NCBI GenBank assembly: GCA_003003615.1
Contig: PVWD01000008.1
Coordinates: forward strand, 1 to 56,000
Origin: a filamentous cyanobacterium CCP2
GTDB taxonomy: Bacteria; Cyanobacteriota; Cyanobacteriia; Elainellales; Elainellaceae
Length of the DNA: 56,000 nt
Direction of reading: 5' to 3'
The notes under the pieces were generated by a model. It ran no database searches, was not told the DNA's origin, and saw nothing but the letters and a program-made list of their open reading frames with translations. This document shows positions 18,450-27,699 of the stretch, piece after piece (position 1 is the first letter of the stretch; each line of letters opens with the position of its first letter). The translations under genes were made by a program, and so were the position numbers.

Positions 18450-19310
18450 TCAACCCACGGGTCTTGCTCGCTGGCGCTTGATCCGCGCAAGATAGAACGC
18501 AGACACAATGCCGCTGAGAATCAGGTACCAAAGGACTGCTGCCCCCGCCAGCGGCTGCTCAGGAAAATTGGCGTGGGCGATCGCAATTGCCACTGCCGGA
18601 TGACGTGATGCGGTTGACAGTGCCAGTACAGTACGGTTTTCGGGTTCTGGACCACCTAGCAAGTGACCGATAATCAACCCAATTAGCGCAAAACCCGCCA
18701 GGCTGAGAATTGTGCCATCCCCCACTAAAGAAAACACCGTTCGCGCCGAACCAATCAGAATCGGTAGAGCACTCAAGACCAGCAGCGCGGAAGCAAGTAT
18801 GCCGATCGGTTTTGCTGCTCGATCCGCAAGGGCAGGGGCGATTTTTCCAATGACAATTCCTGCAAGCAGCGGCAGCAAAACTGTGGTCAGAACCACTACC
18901 GAGATCGATCGAGGCTGCATGGCGAGCGATACACCAGTGATTCTTTGAAAGATCTCCATTGCGATCGGGATGACGAAGATTGAGAGCGCTGAGATTGCGA
19001 CCAGTAGCCCGATCGTATAGTCTTCTTTGCCACCCGCTTTCATCGCCTTGTTCGGCAAGATCGGGGGGATTGGCGACACCGAAATGGCAACCAGGGCGAT
19101 CTTCACGGCTGGGTGGAGCGCAAATGCTGTATCGATCGCCAACGCCACCAAGGGCATCAGCACATTCATCGACAGGAGCGCACGAATCAAGTAACCGGGA
19201 CGGCGAAACAAGAAGGCTGCGTCCGCAAATGTAGCCTTGAGACCAATAGCGAACACACTGAGGATAATGCTCGCTTTTAACGCCAATACAATGATGGCTA
19301 CCATACTCAT
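18450..19310 (-). CDS. BASS-family (bile acid:sodium symporter-like) transporter
   Basis: A 286-aa inner-membrane protein with about nine hydrophobic helices. Family-like features are the SPIPPILPNKAMKAGGK loop and a second conserved crossing with LALSTASRHPAVAIAIA, the region that holds the Na+ and substrate sites in BASS proteins. The start was moved to 19310 because GGGAGGAC lies 9 bases upstream of ATGAGTATG; the upstream extension is hydrophilic and unlike the family. Such carriers move organic anions, including sulfated ones, with sodium. In this cluster an organic sulfate or its product is a reasonable but unproven cargo. Confidence 0.75.
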   Translation of the reverse strand: MSMVAIIVLALKASIILSVFAIGLKATFADAAFLFRRPGYLIRALLSMNVLMPLVALAIDTAFALHPAVKIALVAISVSPIPPILPNKAMKAGGKEDYTIGLLVAISALSIFVIPIAMEIFQRITGVSLAMQPRSISVVVLTTVLLPLLAGIVIGKIAPALADRAAKPIGILASALLVLSALPILIGSARTVFSLVGDGTILSLAGFALIGLIIGHLLGGPEPENRTVLALSTASRHPAVAIAIAHANFPEQPLAGAAVLWYLILSGIVSAFYLARIKRQRARPVG

Positions 19311-19424
19311 TGCTGAAGTCCTCCCGTGATGGCAAAGTGCTCGCTGATTACCGAGTCGCCTGCTCCGTTTTTCTGAAATGCTTAAACTGCGATAAGCATC
19401 GGAATGCTCCAATTGACGGTTCCA

Positions 19425-20372
19425 TCAACTAAATGGAAACACTTGTTTGAAATCCTGCTTCATGCTGACGATGTGCCCACCATTCAGCTTGGGGACTGCC
19501 TCCAGTCCCTCTCGTAATGGGCTGAATTTGAAATCCCGATCGTAGGCATACTCCCGATCGCCATCGTCGTGATGCAGCAACAATGCTAGTCGTGCGCCAT
19601 CTCCAGCAGCAGTATATTGCAGCATGGCTAAATCACCATCAGAGTTACCAAAGGCAAGAATGGGACGGCGACCAATGTGTAACCCGATGTTGACTACCTT
19701 TTCATCCCGATCGTCAAAACTGTTTAGCTCCGGCAGCTTCATGAGTGTGACTTTGCCGTCTTGTCGCTCTAGTTTGAGCTTGCCGCTGCTGCCGATCACC
19801 TGTTCCGGTGGAATACCGTAGGTATTTTCGGCAATGGCACGCACAAACCCGTTGCCTCCACCCGTGACGATGAATGTTTTAAACCCGTATGCCCGCAGGT
19901 AAGCCAGGAGTTCTAGCTGGGGTTGGTAAACGCATTCCCGAAACAGGTGGTGAAATCGGGGATGCTGAGCGGAGTCGAACCAGGTTTTGGCGATCGTCTC
20001 AAACTCCTCTGTGGTCATGCCCGTGTGGGTAGCAAAGCCCAGCGTCACGATCTCTTTTTTGCCAAAGGTGGCAAGAGTATCTTTATCGTGTTCCAGGATA
20101 GCTTTGTAGGGCTGTTGCTCTGCCAACTCTGGATTTTGCGTGGTGATGGCTTTGACGCGATCGAGCAAGAAAAATGCCTGCACATAATTAGGCTGCTCGC
20201 ACCACAGCGTACCGTCATTGTCAAAGGTGGCAATCCGCTCTGGCACTGGCACAAAATCGGGACTTCCTTCTGTTGTGACCCGACGAACGAAATCAAGAAT
20301 GGTTGCTTTTATCGTTCCCTCGTTCCAGGAAGGCAAAGGGGCGATCGTCGGTAAATCAGAATTTGAACTCAT
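19425..20372 (-). CDS. HAD-family phosphatase, cytoplasmic paralogue
   Basis: A 315-aa haloacid-dehalogenase hydrolase closely related to the product of 13814-14821 but without a signal peptide. Motif I is D51-N-D53 in IATFDNDGTLW. Motif II is the IVTGGGNGF stretch, motif III includes K in GSSGKLKLE, and motif IV is FGNSDGDLAML. The two copies share a long N-terminal block around SPDFVPV. One exported and one cytoplasmic phosphatase in one cluster suggests action on the same compound class on both sides of the membrane. Confidence 0.8.
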   Translation of the reverse strand: MSSNSDLPTIAPLPSWNEGTIKATILDFVRRVTTEGSPDFVPVPERIATFDNDGTLWCEQPNYVQAFFLLDRVKAITTQNPELAEQQPYKAILEHDKDTLATFGKKEIVTLGFATHTGMTTEEFETIAKTWFDSAQHPRFHHLFRECVYQPQLELLAYLRAYGFKTFIVTGGGNGFVRAIAENTYGIPPEQVIGSSGKLKLERQDGKVTLMKLPELNSFDDRDEKVVNIGLHIGRRPILAFGNSDGDLAMLQYTAAGDGARLALLLHHDDGDREYAYDRDFKFSPLREGLEAVPKLNGGHIVSMKQDFKQVFPFS

Positions 20373-20426
20373 AACTTAGACTCACATCGATTCAGAACAC
20401 TCAATTCATATGGCTAACTCGAATGA

Positions 20427-21404
20427 CTATCTCCGCACAATCAGGCGAAAGCCTAGATGGCAAGTGCTGGTATCGATCGCCTGTGCCATCCGAGCGGCTG
20501 GACGGTAGCGTTGGCAATAGCTGGGCGCACACAAAAACGAGCCACCTTTAGTCACCTTGCGGGGAATTTTGATCTCCGGCATTTGTGGGTCATAGCTGTT
20601 TTCTCGTTCTCCGCCACGCGGATTGGCAGTTGTACAGCACGGGCTTTTTTTAATCTGCCGATGCTCCTGATACCAATCCGTTGTCCATTCCCAGACATTG
20701 CCAATCATGTCGCAGAGTCCGTAGCCGTTTGGGGGAAAGGCTCCGATGGGAGAGGTGCGATCGTACCCATCCGTACACAAGTTTTCAAACGGGAATTCGC
20801 CCTGCCACGTGTTTGCCATCTGTTTGCCTTTGGGATTGAGTTCATCGCCCCAGGCAAAGGCAGCCCCTTCCAATCCTCCCCGTGCTGCAAATTCCCACTC
20901 TGCTTCCGTAGGAAGTTCCTTACCAATCCACCTCGCGTAGGCTTCTACATCTTCGTAGGCGAGATGCACTACCGGGTGCTGCTCCCGTCCTTTAATCGAA
21001 CTGCCTTTACCTTCGGGATGTCGCCAGTTTGCACCGGGTACATAGCTCCACCAGTTGTAGTGATTGCTCTTGCTGACGGGGCGATCGGGCTTAACAAAAA
21101 CAGTGGAGGATGGTTGCAGCAACTCTGGCTTGGCACCGGGGTAATCATCCGGATTGGCAGGACGTTCGGCAAAGGTGATGTAACCTGTCGCTTTCACAAA
21201 CTTCTGAAACTGGGCATTCGTCACCAGATACTTGTCCATCCAGAAGCCATCGACCGCGACTTTGTGAGCCGGGGCTTCCTCCGGGTAGTGATGATCCGAA
21301 CCCATCAAAAAAGTGCCTCCTGGAATCCACACCATATCTTTGGCAGGGGGGCGACCAGATACATAGGTGGAAATAGCTTTGGTGGAGATAGTAAATTGAG
21401 TCAT
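20427..21404 (-). CDS. Formylglycine-generating enzyme (sulfatase maturase)
   Basis: A 325-aa FGE/SUMF1-family protein. It begins with WIPGGTFLMGSD and keeps ELPTEAEWEFAARGG, NVWEWTTDWY and the closing GFRL. The copper-binding active-site cysteines are C292 and C297 in GGSFLCAPSYCQRYR, with the same five-residue spacing as in human SUMF1 and aerobic bacterial FGE. Many FGE-fold proteins lack these cysteines; this one has them, so it should oxidise the sulfatase motif cysteine (C55 of the product of 12160-13683) to formylglycine. It is cytoplasmic, in the same cluster as its presumed client. Confidence 0.9.
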   Translation of the reverse strand: MTQFTISTKAISTYVSGRPPAKDMVWIPGGTFLMGSDHHYPEEAPAHKVAVDGFWMDKYLVTNAQFQKFVKATGYITFAERPANPDDYPGAKPELLQPSSTVFVKPDRPVSKSNHYNWWSYVPGANWRHPEGKGSSIKGREQHPVVHLAYEDVEAYARWIGKELPTEAEWEFAARGGLEGAAFAWGDELNPKGKQMANTWQGEFPFENLCTDGYDRTSPIGAFPPNGYGLCDMIGNVWEWTTDWYQEHRQIKKSPCCTTANPRGGERENSYDPQMPEIKIPRKVTKGGSFLCAPSYCQRYRPAARMAQAIDTSTCHLGFRLIVRR

Positions 21405-21433
21405 GAAATACTCTCGATCAAGAAGCGATAGAT

Positions 21434-22282
21434 TTATGACACCCGCGTGGGAAGATGCCAGGTCAGATAGGCGATCGTGATTGCAACCGACACCAGCACG
21501 TAAACTGCAATAGCAGGTGATATAGATAGGTGAGGGAAATTTAATGCGGCGATAAACAACGCCAGTGCCGCACTATGGGTCGCAGTGGTCGTGGCTAGTG
21601 TCATGCGAGTAAACGATTCTCTCCCTCCCAGGAGATGCCCCACCCAGAGCGAAATTAAGACCAATAGCCCAATCACAATCAGGGAAACGATGTCAATGTG
21701 TAAAACCGCGTCTAACTGCTGTGCTAAAACCCAGATGATCAAGATGCAAAATAATACGTTTGCTACCTGAGTAATCAGGGCTTCTAAGTTGTTCGCTAAA
21801 TCTGACCAGCAGTGCCGTACCGCCACGCCAATCAACAAGGGCAAGAGTTGGGCAACCGTCAGTTGCCGAACGACATTGAGTGGTGAAATCTGCGCCTCAG
21901 GTGGAAAGAATGCTTGCAACATGGTGATTGTCAGCGGCACAGTAATCACCGCCAGCAGAGAAACGGTTGCCTGCAATGCGATCGCGTAGGGCTGCGATCG
22001 GTTGTAGTGAGGTAGATGAAAGGTTAACGATGTGCCTGGTGCGATGGCGATCAAGATCAGTCCCACCTCAATCTCTGAAGGTAGCCGAAAACACAGCACC
22101 GTCAGAACCGCAAGCACTGGCACCACAACGACGATCGCCAAAATAGAACGATTGAGCAGTCCCGGTCTTTGCCATAACAAGAGAACCTGTTCCAGCCTCA
22201 GCGTCATCCCTAAGGACAACATCAGCGAGAACAACGTTAGCTTGGCTAAATTAATGCATAGTAGTGTAATTGAGTCGTCCAT
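21434..22282 (-). CDS. BASS-family transporter, second copy
   Basis: A 282-aa protein of about nine hydrophobic helices, a distant relative of the product of 18450-19310. It shares the GHLLGG turn followed by a Thr-rich crossing (MTLATTTATHSAALAL), equivalent to GHLLGGPEPENRTVLALSTASRHPA in the other copy, and an IAIAPGTSL loop. The start was set at MDDSITLL (22282). It is the first gene of the minus-strand sulfatase cluster. An anion or sodium symport role is inferred. Confidence 0.65.
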   Translation of the reverse strand: MDDSITLLCINLAKLTLFSLMLSLGMTLRLEQVLLLWQRPGLLNRSILAIVVVVPVLAVLTVLCFRLPSEIEVGLILIAIAPGTSLTFHLPHYNRSQPYAIALQATVSLLAVITVPLTITMLQAFFPPEAQISPLNVVRQLTVAQLLPLLIGVAVRHCWSDLANNLEALITQVANVLFCILIIWVLAQQLDAVLHIDIVSLIVIGLLVLISLWVGHLLGGRESFTRMTLATTTATHSAALALFIAALNFPHLSISPAIAVYVLVSVAITIAYLTWHLPTRVS

Positions 22283-22674
22283 AGGCAGCACCGCTAGTCG
22301 CACTGGCTGTGCAACTAGGGATAATGATAGGAATGACTAAGGAATTAAAGAATTGACAAATCAGTTAATTAGCTGAGGAATTGCAGTGGAAAATTGCTCT
22401 GAACCAGAAGTTAAACCAGCGATCGATGCAAGGTCATGCAACCAAATAGTGACATAACTGATGGGTTGGAGCGTGAAGTTAAGGGGCTGGGTTGAGAAGT
22501 TAAGTAAAAGATAAGGATTTTTGCCAGTTCACCCCGGCTGCCAAATGTAGTAAATTGAGGAATTCTCTGTCTGACACTGAACGGGTATAACTGAGCAGAA
22601 GGACGGCAATTGTTACGACTAATCAGGATTCGGTAATCTGCTCTGGCAGCTCTCAAATGGGTAAAGGTTGCCCT
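22283..22674. other. Intergenic region upstream of the sulfatase cluster
   Basis: No gene supported. It should hold the promoter for the minus-strand cluster. It contains AT-rich runs around 22330-22390 but no operator-like symmetry that I could see. Short frames here have no protein-like features. Confidence 0.4.
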
Positions 22675-22808
22675 TTAAGGATGAAGGTTGGGGTCATCAG
22701 CAAGTAGATTCTCAGCTTGCGCGATCGTGAGTAGGCGAGTATTCGCTGTCAAAAAGGTGAAGGATGCAACATTGGGGGGTGACAGTTGCTTCTGAAGGCA
22801 TTTATCAT
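22675..22808 (-). pseudogene. Truncated PIN-domain (VapC-like) toxin remnant
   Basis: The minus-strand frame ending at 22675 reads FLTANTRLLTIAQAENLLAD, which matches the last part of a PIN-domain ribonuclease. The N-terminal part with the catalytic acids is missing. The only start, ATG at 22808, overlaps the antitoxin stop as ATGA but is in another frame and stops after 19 codons. An internal deletion that removed most of the toxin explains this. Confidence 0.55.
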
Positions 22809-23110
22809 TCACCACGTTCCTCGATAACTGTCTCTGAAAGGGGTTTACCCGAAATGTGAATAGAGTTAACCATGACTTTGAGATCTGCTTCAGAGATGGC
22901 TGGAATGTCTGAATGGTGTGCTGGTGGAACGATTCTTCCTGCCGCAACGAGGAATTGAAGGATCTGTTCGCCTGTTTCCCCAGAATTGGACTGACTTAAA
23001 TGGGGCGCTGCCGTCTGTGCCTCGGCAAGTTTTTTTGACAATACTGCTTGTTCTTCTTCTGGTAATGCCAGAATGACTTGCACAAGTGATTCAATTAGCT
23101 GAATATTCAT
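22805..23110 (-). CDS. Orphan antitoxin-like protein, 101 aa
   Basis: A small protein starting MNIQLIESLVQVILALPEEEQAVL, a helical N-terminus typical of cyanobacterial antitoxins that precede PIN toxins. The C-terminal half is acidic and probably disordered until bound to toxin. Its stop overlaps the degenerate toxin remnant (ATGA), the classic toxin-antitoxin arrangement. With the toxin destroyed it is an orphan. Family assignment is by layout rather than by a firm motif. Confidence 0.5.
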   Translation of the reverse strand: MNIQLIESLVQVILALPEEEQAVLSKKLAEAQTAAPHLSQSNSGETGEQILQFLVAAGRIVPPAHHSDIPAISEADLKVMVNSIHISGKPLSETVIEERGE

Positions 23111-23149
23111 GAGTTTTCCCTCTATTTTGGATTCCGCCTTTGGTAGTTT

Positions 23150-23254
23150 TTAGTAACTTGCGATCGCTTCTGCTAACGCATTTTCAGCCCACCACTGCTC
23201 ATAGCGCTGACAAATTTCTTGTAGATAGGACTGGCAATCGTCAAGGGCAATCAT
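23150..23254 (-). pseudogene. Short remnant frame, 34 codons
   Basis: Reads MIALDDCQSYLQEICQRYEQ then WW and a short tail with AEAIAS before TAA. The YLQ--C--YE-WW pattern resembles the N-terminus of cyanobacterial NACHT/pentapeptide proteins. It is too short to be a full gene and is likely a leftover. Confidence 0.3.
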
Positions 23255-23552
23255 ACGAGCGGAGAAAACACAGAATTTCGAGAGAGGTTTTTCTATGATA
23301 GGCTGGCAATCCAAAAGACGTTAGCCTATCCCATCGATCGCCCCTGATCCTCTAACCAACTCAACCACTCCATTAACGGCAAATAGGAGGGTCTGAAAGG
23401 TTATCTGTCCGGTCAATGAGGATTATTAGTTTTGTCTGGCTACGGTATCTTCGGCAGCTTCCAAGCAACCCAAATAGAATAATGCTGAGTAAGCATATTT
23501 CTACCAGTGATAGACTTGAAGCGGAACGCGTAATCAGTATGGTGAGGTCAGC

Positions 23553-23780
23553 ATGAACACAGAGTTCACGCAGGTTTTTGAGTTAACCCTCTCGGAAAAA
23601 CTGCAATTACTGGAAGATTTATGGGACAGCATCGCCCAAGCTCCAGAGCAAATTCCTGTGCTTGATTGGCAAAAAGAGGAACTTGCTAAGAGAAAGGCTG
23701 CTTATTTGCAGAACCCTGACTCAGGAAGTTCATGGGAAGCAGCGAAGGAGCGAATTCGTCGCGGACGGTACGGTGCTTAG
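23553..23780 (+). CDS. Antitoxin, addiction-module component family
   Basis: A 75-aa protein with FELTLSEKLQLLEDLWDSIA (about residues 9-28) and the tail SSWEAAKERIRRGR. This is the layout of the addiction-module antitoxins that precede RelE/ParE toxins. The helical N-terminal LxLxEKLxLLExLWDSI motif is typical. It overlaps the toxin gene by 8 bases, so the pair is translationally coupled and probably autoregulated. Confidence 0.8.
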   Translation: MNTEFTQVFELTLSEKLQLLEDLWDSIAQAPEQIPVLDWQKEELAKRKAAYLQNPDSGSSWEAAKERIRRGRYGA

Positions 23781-24072
23781 AAATCTGATCATTCTGCCAG
23801 AGGCGGAACTGGATATAACCCAAGCTTATATTTGGTACGAAGATCAGGAACTTGGGTTGGGTGAAGAGTTTCTTCGTTGTGTCGATGCTTGCATTCAATT
23901 CATTCGGCGTAACTCTGAAATGTATCGGGTAGCTCACGAAAACTATCGAAGGGCTGTCGTGCGGCGCTTCCCCTACGTTGTTTTCTACGAGCATTCAGAT
24001 ACTACAGTTATTGTCTATGCAGTTTTTCACTGTTCTCAAGACCCGAAAAAATGGCGTAGTCGGTTGCCGTAG
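23773..24072 (+). CDS. RelE/ParE-family toxin
   Basis: A 99-aa toxin starting at GTG 23773 (VLRNLIILPEAELDITQAY), inside the antitoxin stop. Family features: the N-terminal PEAELDI--A--WYE helix, the central FRRxN-like Arg-rich stretch YRRAVVRRFPYVVFYEH and the closing VFHCSQDPKKWRSR. The ATG at 23662 would add 37 residues that merely run inside the antitoxin gene in another frame, so it was rejected. ParE-like gyrase poisoning and RelE-like mRNA cleavage are both possible. Confidence 0.8.
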   Translation: MLRNLIILPEAELDITQAYIWYEDQELGLGEEFLRCVDACIQFIRRNSEMYRVAHENYRRAVVRRFPYVVFYEHSDTTVIVYAVFHCSQDPKKWRSRLP

Positions 24073-24102
24073 AAGTGACCGATCGCGGCAGAACGCTCCT
24101 GT

Positions 24103-27100
24103 TCAATTGTTAGGGGCATCGCTGACCACATCACAGAGGGTACGATCGCTCTCTGGCAACTCAGAATTGTTTTGGAGATACCCCTTAATCCACTCACAGC
24201 CAAACTTCAAAACATTGTCAGAATTAATCACCGTGTTTACATCCCAAACGATCGCGGTACGATCCGTGCTGGCAGAGATGACGTTTTGACCATCCGCGCT
24301 GAACTCTACTTTATTCGCCGCCCCAGTGTGTCCATTAAATGTCGCCATTAACGTCCCGTCTGGTTGCCAAAGTTTGACGGAGCGATCGGTAGATGCAGAG
24401 GCAATCAGGATACTGTTTGAACCATTGGTATGTTGTGCTTGACTGGTGTATGCCACACTTGAAATCGGCGCTTTGTGCTGAGTGAAGGTGGTTAATAACT
24501 TGCCATCCGGTTGCCAGAGCTTTGCTGTACCATCCACAGAGACAGAGACAAGCTGCGTTCCGTCAGGGCTAAAGGCAATATCTCGAACCGTTCCTTGATG
24601 CCCCTTAAAGACTTGCAGCAGCTTGCCGGTCGTGCTCCACAGTTTGACCAGCGTATCGCCGCATCCGGTTGCGATCGTCTGGCTGTTGGGTGCAAATATC
24701 ACGGTGCCAACGATCGCCTTACAGGCTGGAATGGTTTTCACCCTGGTGAGATTTTTATCCCACACAATGAGATTGCCTCCGTTGGTATCCCCAGCCACCA
24801 AATAAGCTCCATTGGGGCTGTTCGCATCGCGTTGCGGAGCAAATGCAACGGTTTGTTGGGGGTTAAACGTAGCGGCTGCCTCAACTAACACTTCGAGTAA
24901 TTTCCCATTGCGATCCCAGAGCTTGACGGCTCCATCTCCACCCGCAGTCGCAAACTGTTTACCGTCGCCATCAAACGTAATATCCTGAATTTTGCCGGTG
25001 TGGGCATTGAGGGAACGCAGCAATGCTCCCTTTTGATCCCACAGGTAAAGTTCACCGCTATTCGTACCTGATATAATGCGCTTTCCATCCGGGCTAACTG
25101 CCAATCCAGTCACTTCTGTTTCGTGTCGCAGGATGGTTAGGAAGGGCATTCCTCCCGGTTTCCAGAACCGCACCGTTTTATCTAAACCGCCCGAAAGAAT
25201 TGTTTGCCCATCCGGACTAACCACTACCCCTCGAATCTCACCGTCGTGCCCCTGGAAAGTGGTGAGGGCTGTTCCGTCATGTCGCCACAGCTTCACCACT
25301 CCATCTATGCTGACCGAAACAAAGGTTTGACCATTGGGGCTAAAGGCAAGATTGTTAATTCCACTATCGTTTTTTAACGTCCTGACTAAACTACCATCAG
25401 GTTGCCACAGGTTAATTGTGCCATCTAGCCCTGCGGAGATAATCAAGTCATTAGTTGGGTGATAAATCACGCTCATGACACCTGCACCATGCCCGCTGAG
25501 GGTTCTCAGGAGTGTGCCAAACTCTGGAGCCGATGGGTTCCCGACTTGCCAGAGTCTCACCTGGGTATCGAATGAACTGGTCACCAACGATCGCCCATCG
25601 GGACTGAAACTGAGACCAAATACAAGACCTTGATGGGGCAAGGTTTTCAGCAACGTGCCGTCTCGCTTCCATAGTTTAACGGTTTGATCAGGGCTAGCAG
25701 AGGCAATCAATGACCCATCTGGGCTGAAAATTGCCCGCCATACACCACCTTGATGGGCATTGAGCGTCTTCAACAATTTTCCGTCTAGGTTCCAGAAATT
25801 AATTTTTCCATCCGCTCCAGATGACATCAACACTGAACTGTCAGGGCTAAAGGCAACGCTCCAGGCTCGATCGCTGTGTCCCTGCATCGTCACCAGAGGC
25901 GTACCATCCGGTTTCCAAAGCTGTATGCTTCCGTCGAGGCTGGCTGTAGCAATATAGGCACCATTGGGGCTGACAGCAATACTGTTAACGCCAATCTTGA
26001 ACCCAGAGATCCGATTAGACTCGATCGCCCCATAGACGGCTTGCTGTAAGGTTAACTCGACTTGCTGATTCAATGCCTCTGATGCCTCATTTGATGCCCG
26101 ATTGTTCTGTTCCAGGGTTTGTAGTCTGGTTTGCGCTCGAATGGCTTGTACCAGCGCATCTAACCGTCGCCCTGAGGCGAACAACGCTTCTGAGGATGAG
26201 GCGATCGCTTGAATCTCGCTAGTGCGTAGCCGCTGTTCTCGCTCTAGTGCCCGACGATACTGCGTAAATATCGCCCCTCCCAAACCGATCGCGATCAGTA
26301 GGGCAATACTGACCAGCGACAGAATCAAATTTTGCTGTCGGAGATTGCGCTGCTCCAGCTTGCTTCGGGTTTCCTGCTGCTCCAATTCCTGACTCGCTGC
26401 CAAAAAGCGATAGTCGAGATCGCTCAAGCTTTTGCCCGTTGACCAGTCCAATGCGCTTCTCAAGGATTGTCCTCGCAACAGGCGGGATAAATCTTTCTGG
26501 TCAGAAGCAACCCAGGCATTAAACGCTTCTGAGTAAGGGCGCAGGACGGCAAGCTGTTGTTCAGTCCAGGTTAAGTCAAAAATCTTTTCGTAAATGGGAC
26601 ACCGAACTTGCAGGAACCCCTGTTCTTGAACCACCAATCCAGAGAGAAGCAGTTCAATCTGTTCGCGGCTATCATCTGCTTTAATCCCATCGGTTGTTAA
26701 ACGCTGCTCTTCACAGGTTCGCGTTCGCGGAAACAGCAAAATCTGCTGATAGATGCTCAGCATTCTAGCCGCCCGTTGCTCGTTGCGCTGAATCCGATCG
26801 CGAATCGTGCGGAGATGTTCAGGGTTGTCTTGAGCCTTCCAATTATGAATAATTCGAGATTGCACCAATTGATCGACTAGATCAGCGCTGTCGGCTGGTT
26901 CTGTATCCCGGTCTGTGAATCGATTGTTTTGCTGGTTCTCAACGATTAACTGACACAGCTTTTGCGTTAGAAACGGTTGCCCATTTGTCCAATCTAAAAC
27001 GCGATCGAGGGCAGCCTGCGGAGCGTCAACCATTCCGACCAATCCTTTCACCAGCGGTTCAACTTCGTTGGGCTGGAAGCCGTGTAGTTCGATCGCCTGA

Positions 27101-27699
27101 CCAATATTAAAGGGAGTGCGCTGGCGATCTTGCATTAAGTCAGTAGGAGTGGCTACCCCAAACAAGGCAAAATTTAAGCGCTGATAAGCTGGGTTATTCG
27201 ATCGCTGAATATAGCAAGAACGGATGAATGCAAAAAAATCATTCACCGGAAAACTTAGACTGAGAATGCTATCAATTTCATCAATGAAAATCACTAAGTG
27301 CTCACCCGGAAAAGCAGGCAGCAGCACCTCTTCAATAAACACACTGAGTTGCTGAATGGGTGAAAGATCTTCAACCTGCTGTCTCCAGGTTTTGAGATTA
27401 ATCTCCAACTGAAAACTGCGCCATAGCTCCAGAATAATCCCCCTATACCACTGATTCAGCGAAACCGTTTCGCTACCAATTCGCGTCATGTCGAGAAAGG
27501 CAGTCCGAATCCCCTGCTGAGTCAAGAGCCGACGGGTACGAAACAGCAAGGAAGACTTTCCCATTTGGCGGGAATTAAACACATAGCAAAACTTGCCTGC
27601 CAGTAATGCCTCAAACAGTTCAGCATCTGCCTGACGCACCACATAAGTAGGCGCATCGACTGATAAGCTGCCGCCAACATAGTATTGATAGGAGGTCAT
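24103..27699 (-). CDS. AAA-like ATPase with transmembrane helix and 14 WD40 repeats
   Basis: A 1198-aa multidomain protein. Residues about 1-420 form the AAA-like domain common in cyanobacteria, with a P-loop in [11 protein letters not shown] and Walker B in [12 protein letters not shown] coiled stretch and one transmembrane helix follow (about 455-478, [18 protein letters not shown]). Fourteen WD40 repeats run from about residue 565 to 1165, each ending in the KLW/LW type with DG turns, enough for two seven-bladed propellers. The start overlaps the stop of the upstream ATPase gene as ATGA. Proteins of this design act as signalling or conflict NTPases; the ligand is unknown. Confidence 0.8.
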   Translation of the reverse strand: MTSYQYYVGGSLSVDAPTYVVRQADAELFEALLAGKFCYVFNSRQMGKSSLLFRTRRLLTQQGIRTAFLDMTRIGSETVSLNQWYRGIILELWRSFQLEINLKTWRQQVEDLSPIQQLSVFIEEVLLPAFPGEHLVIFIDEIDSILSLSFPVNDFFAFIRSCYIQRSNNPAYQRLNFALFGVATPTDLMQDRQRTPFNIGQAIELHGFQPNEVEPLVKGLVGMVDAPQAALDRVLDWTNGQPFLTQKLCQLIVENQQNNRFTDRDTEPADSADLVDQLVQSRIIHNWKAQDNPEHLRTIRDRIQRNEQRAARMLSIYQQILLFPRTRTCEEQRLTTDGIKADDSREQIELLLSGLVVQEQGFLQVRCPIYEKIFDLTWTEQQLAVLRPYSEAFNAWVASDQKDLSRLLRGQSLRSALDWSTGKSLSDLDYRFLAASQELEQQETRSKLEQRNLRQQNLILSLVSIALLIAIGLGGAIFTQYRRALEREQRLRTSEIQAIASSSEALFASGRRLDALVQAIRAQTRLQTLEQNNRASNEASEALNQQVELTLQQAVYGAIESNRISGFKIGVNSIAVSPNGAYIATASLDGSIQLWKPDGTPLVTMQGHSDRAWSVAFSPDSSVLMSSGADGKINFWNLDGKLLKTLNAHQGGVWRAIFSPDGSLIASASPDQTVKLWKRDGTLLKTLPHQGLVFGLSFSPDGRSLVTSSFDTQVRLWQVGNPSAPEFGTLLRTLSGHGAGVMSVIYHPTNDLIISAGLDGTINLWQPDGSLVRTLKNDSGINNLAFSPNGQTFVSVSIDGVVKLWRHDGTALTTFQGHDGEIRGVVVSPDGQTILSGGLDKTVRFWKPGGMPFLTILRHETEVTGLAVSPDGKRIISGTNSGELYLWDQKGALLRSLNAHTGKIQDITFDGDGKQFATAGGDGAVKLWDRNGKLLEVLVEAAATFNPQQTVAFAPQRDANSPNGAYLVAGDTNGGNLIVWDKNLTRVKTIPACKAIVGTVIFAPNSQTIATGCGDTLVKLWSTTGKLLQVFKGHQGTVRDIAFSPDGTQLVSVSVDGTAKLWQPDGKLLTTFTQHKAPISSVAYTSQAQHTNGSNSILIASASTDRSVKLWQPDGTLMATFNGHTGAANKVEFSADGQNVISASTDRTAIVWDVNTVINSDNVLKFGCEWIKGYLQNNSELPESDRTLCDVVSDAPNN

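Noticed and set aside
20457-21431. Long plus-strand frame of 324 codons opposite the formylglycine-generating enzyme gene
   Set aside because: Antisense shadow of a strongly conserved gene. The translation has no domain-like features and low-complexity Cys/Arg content.
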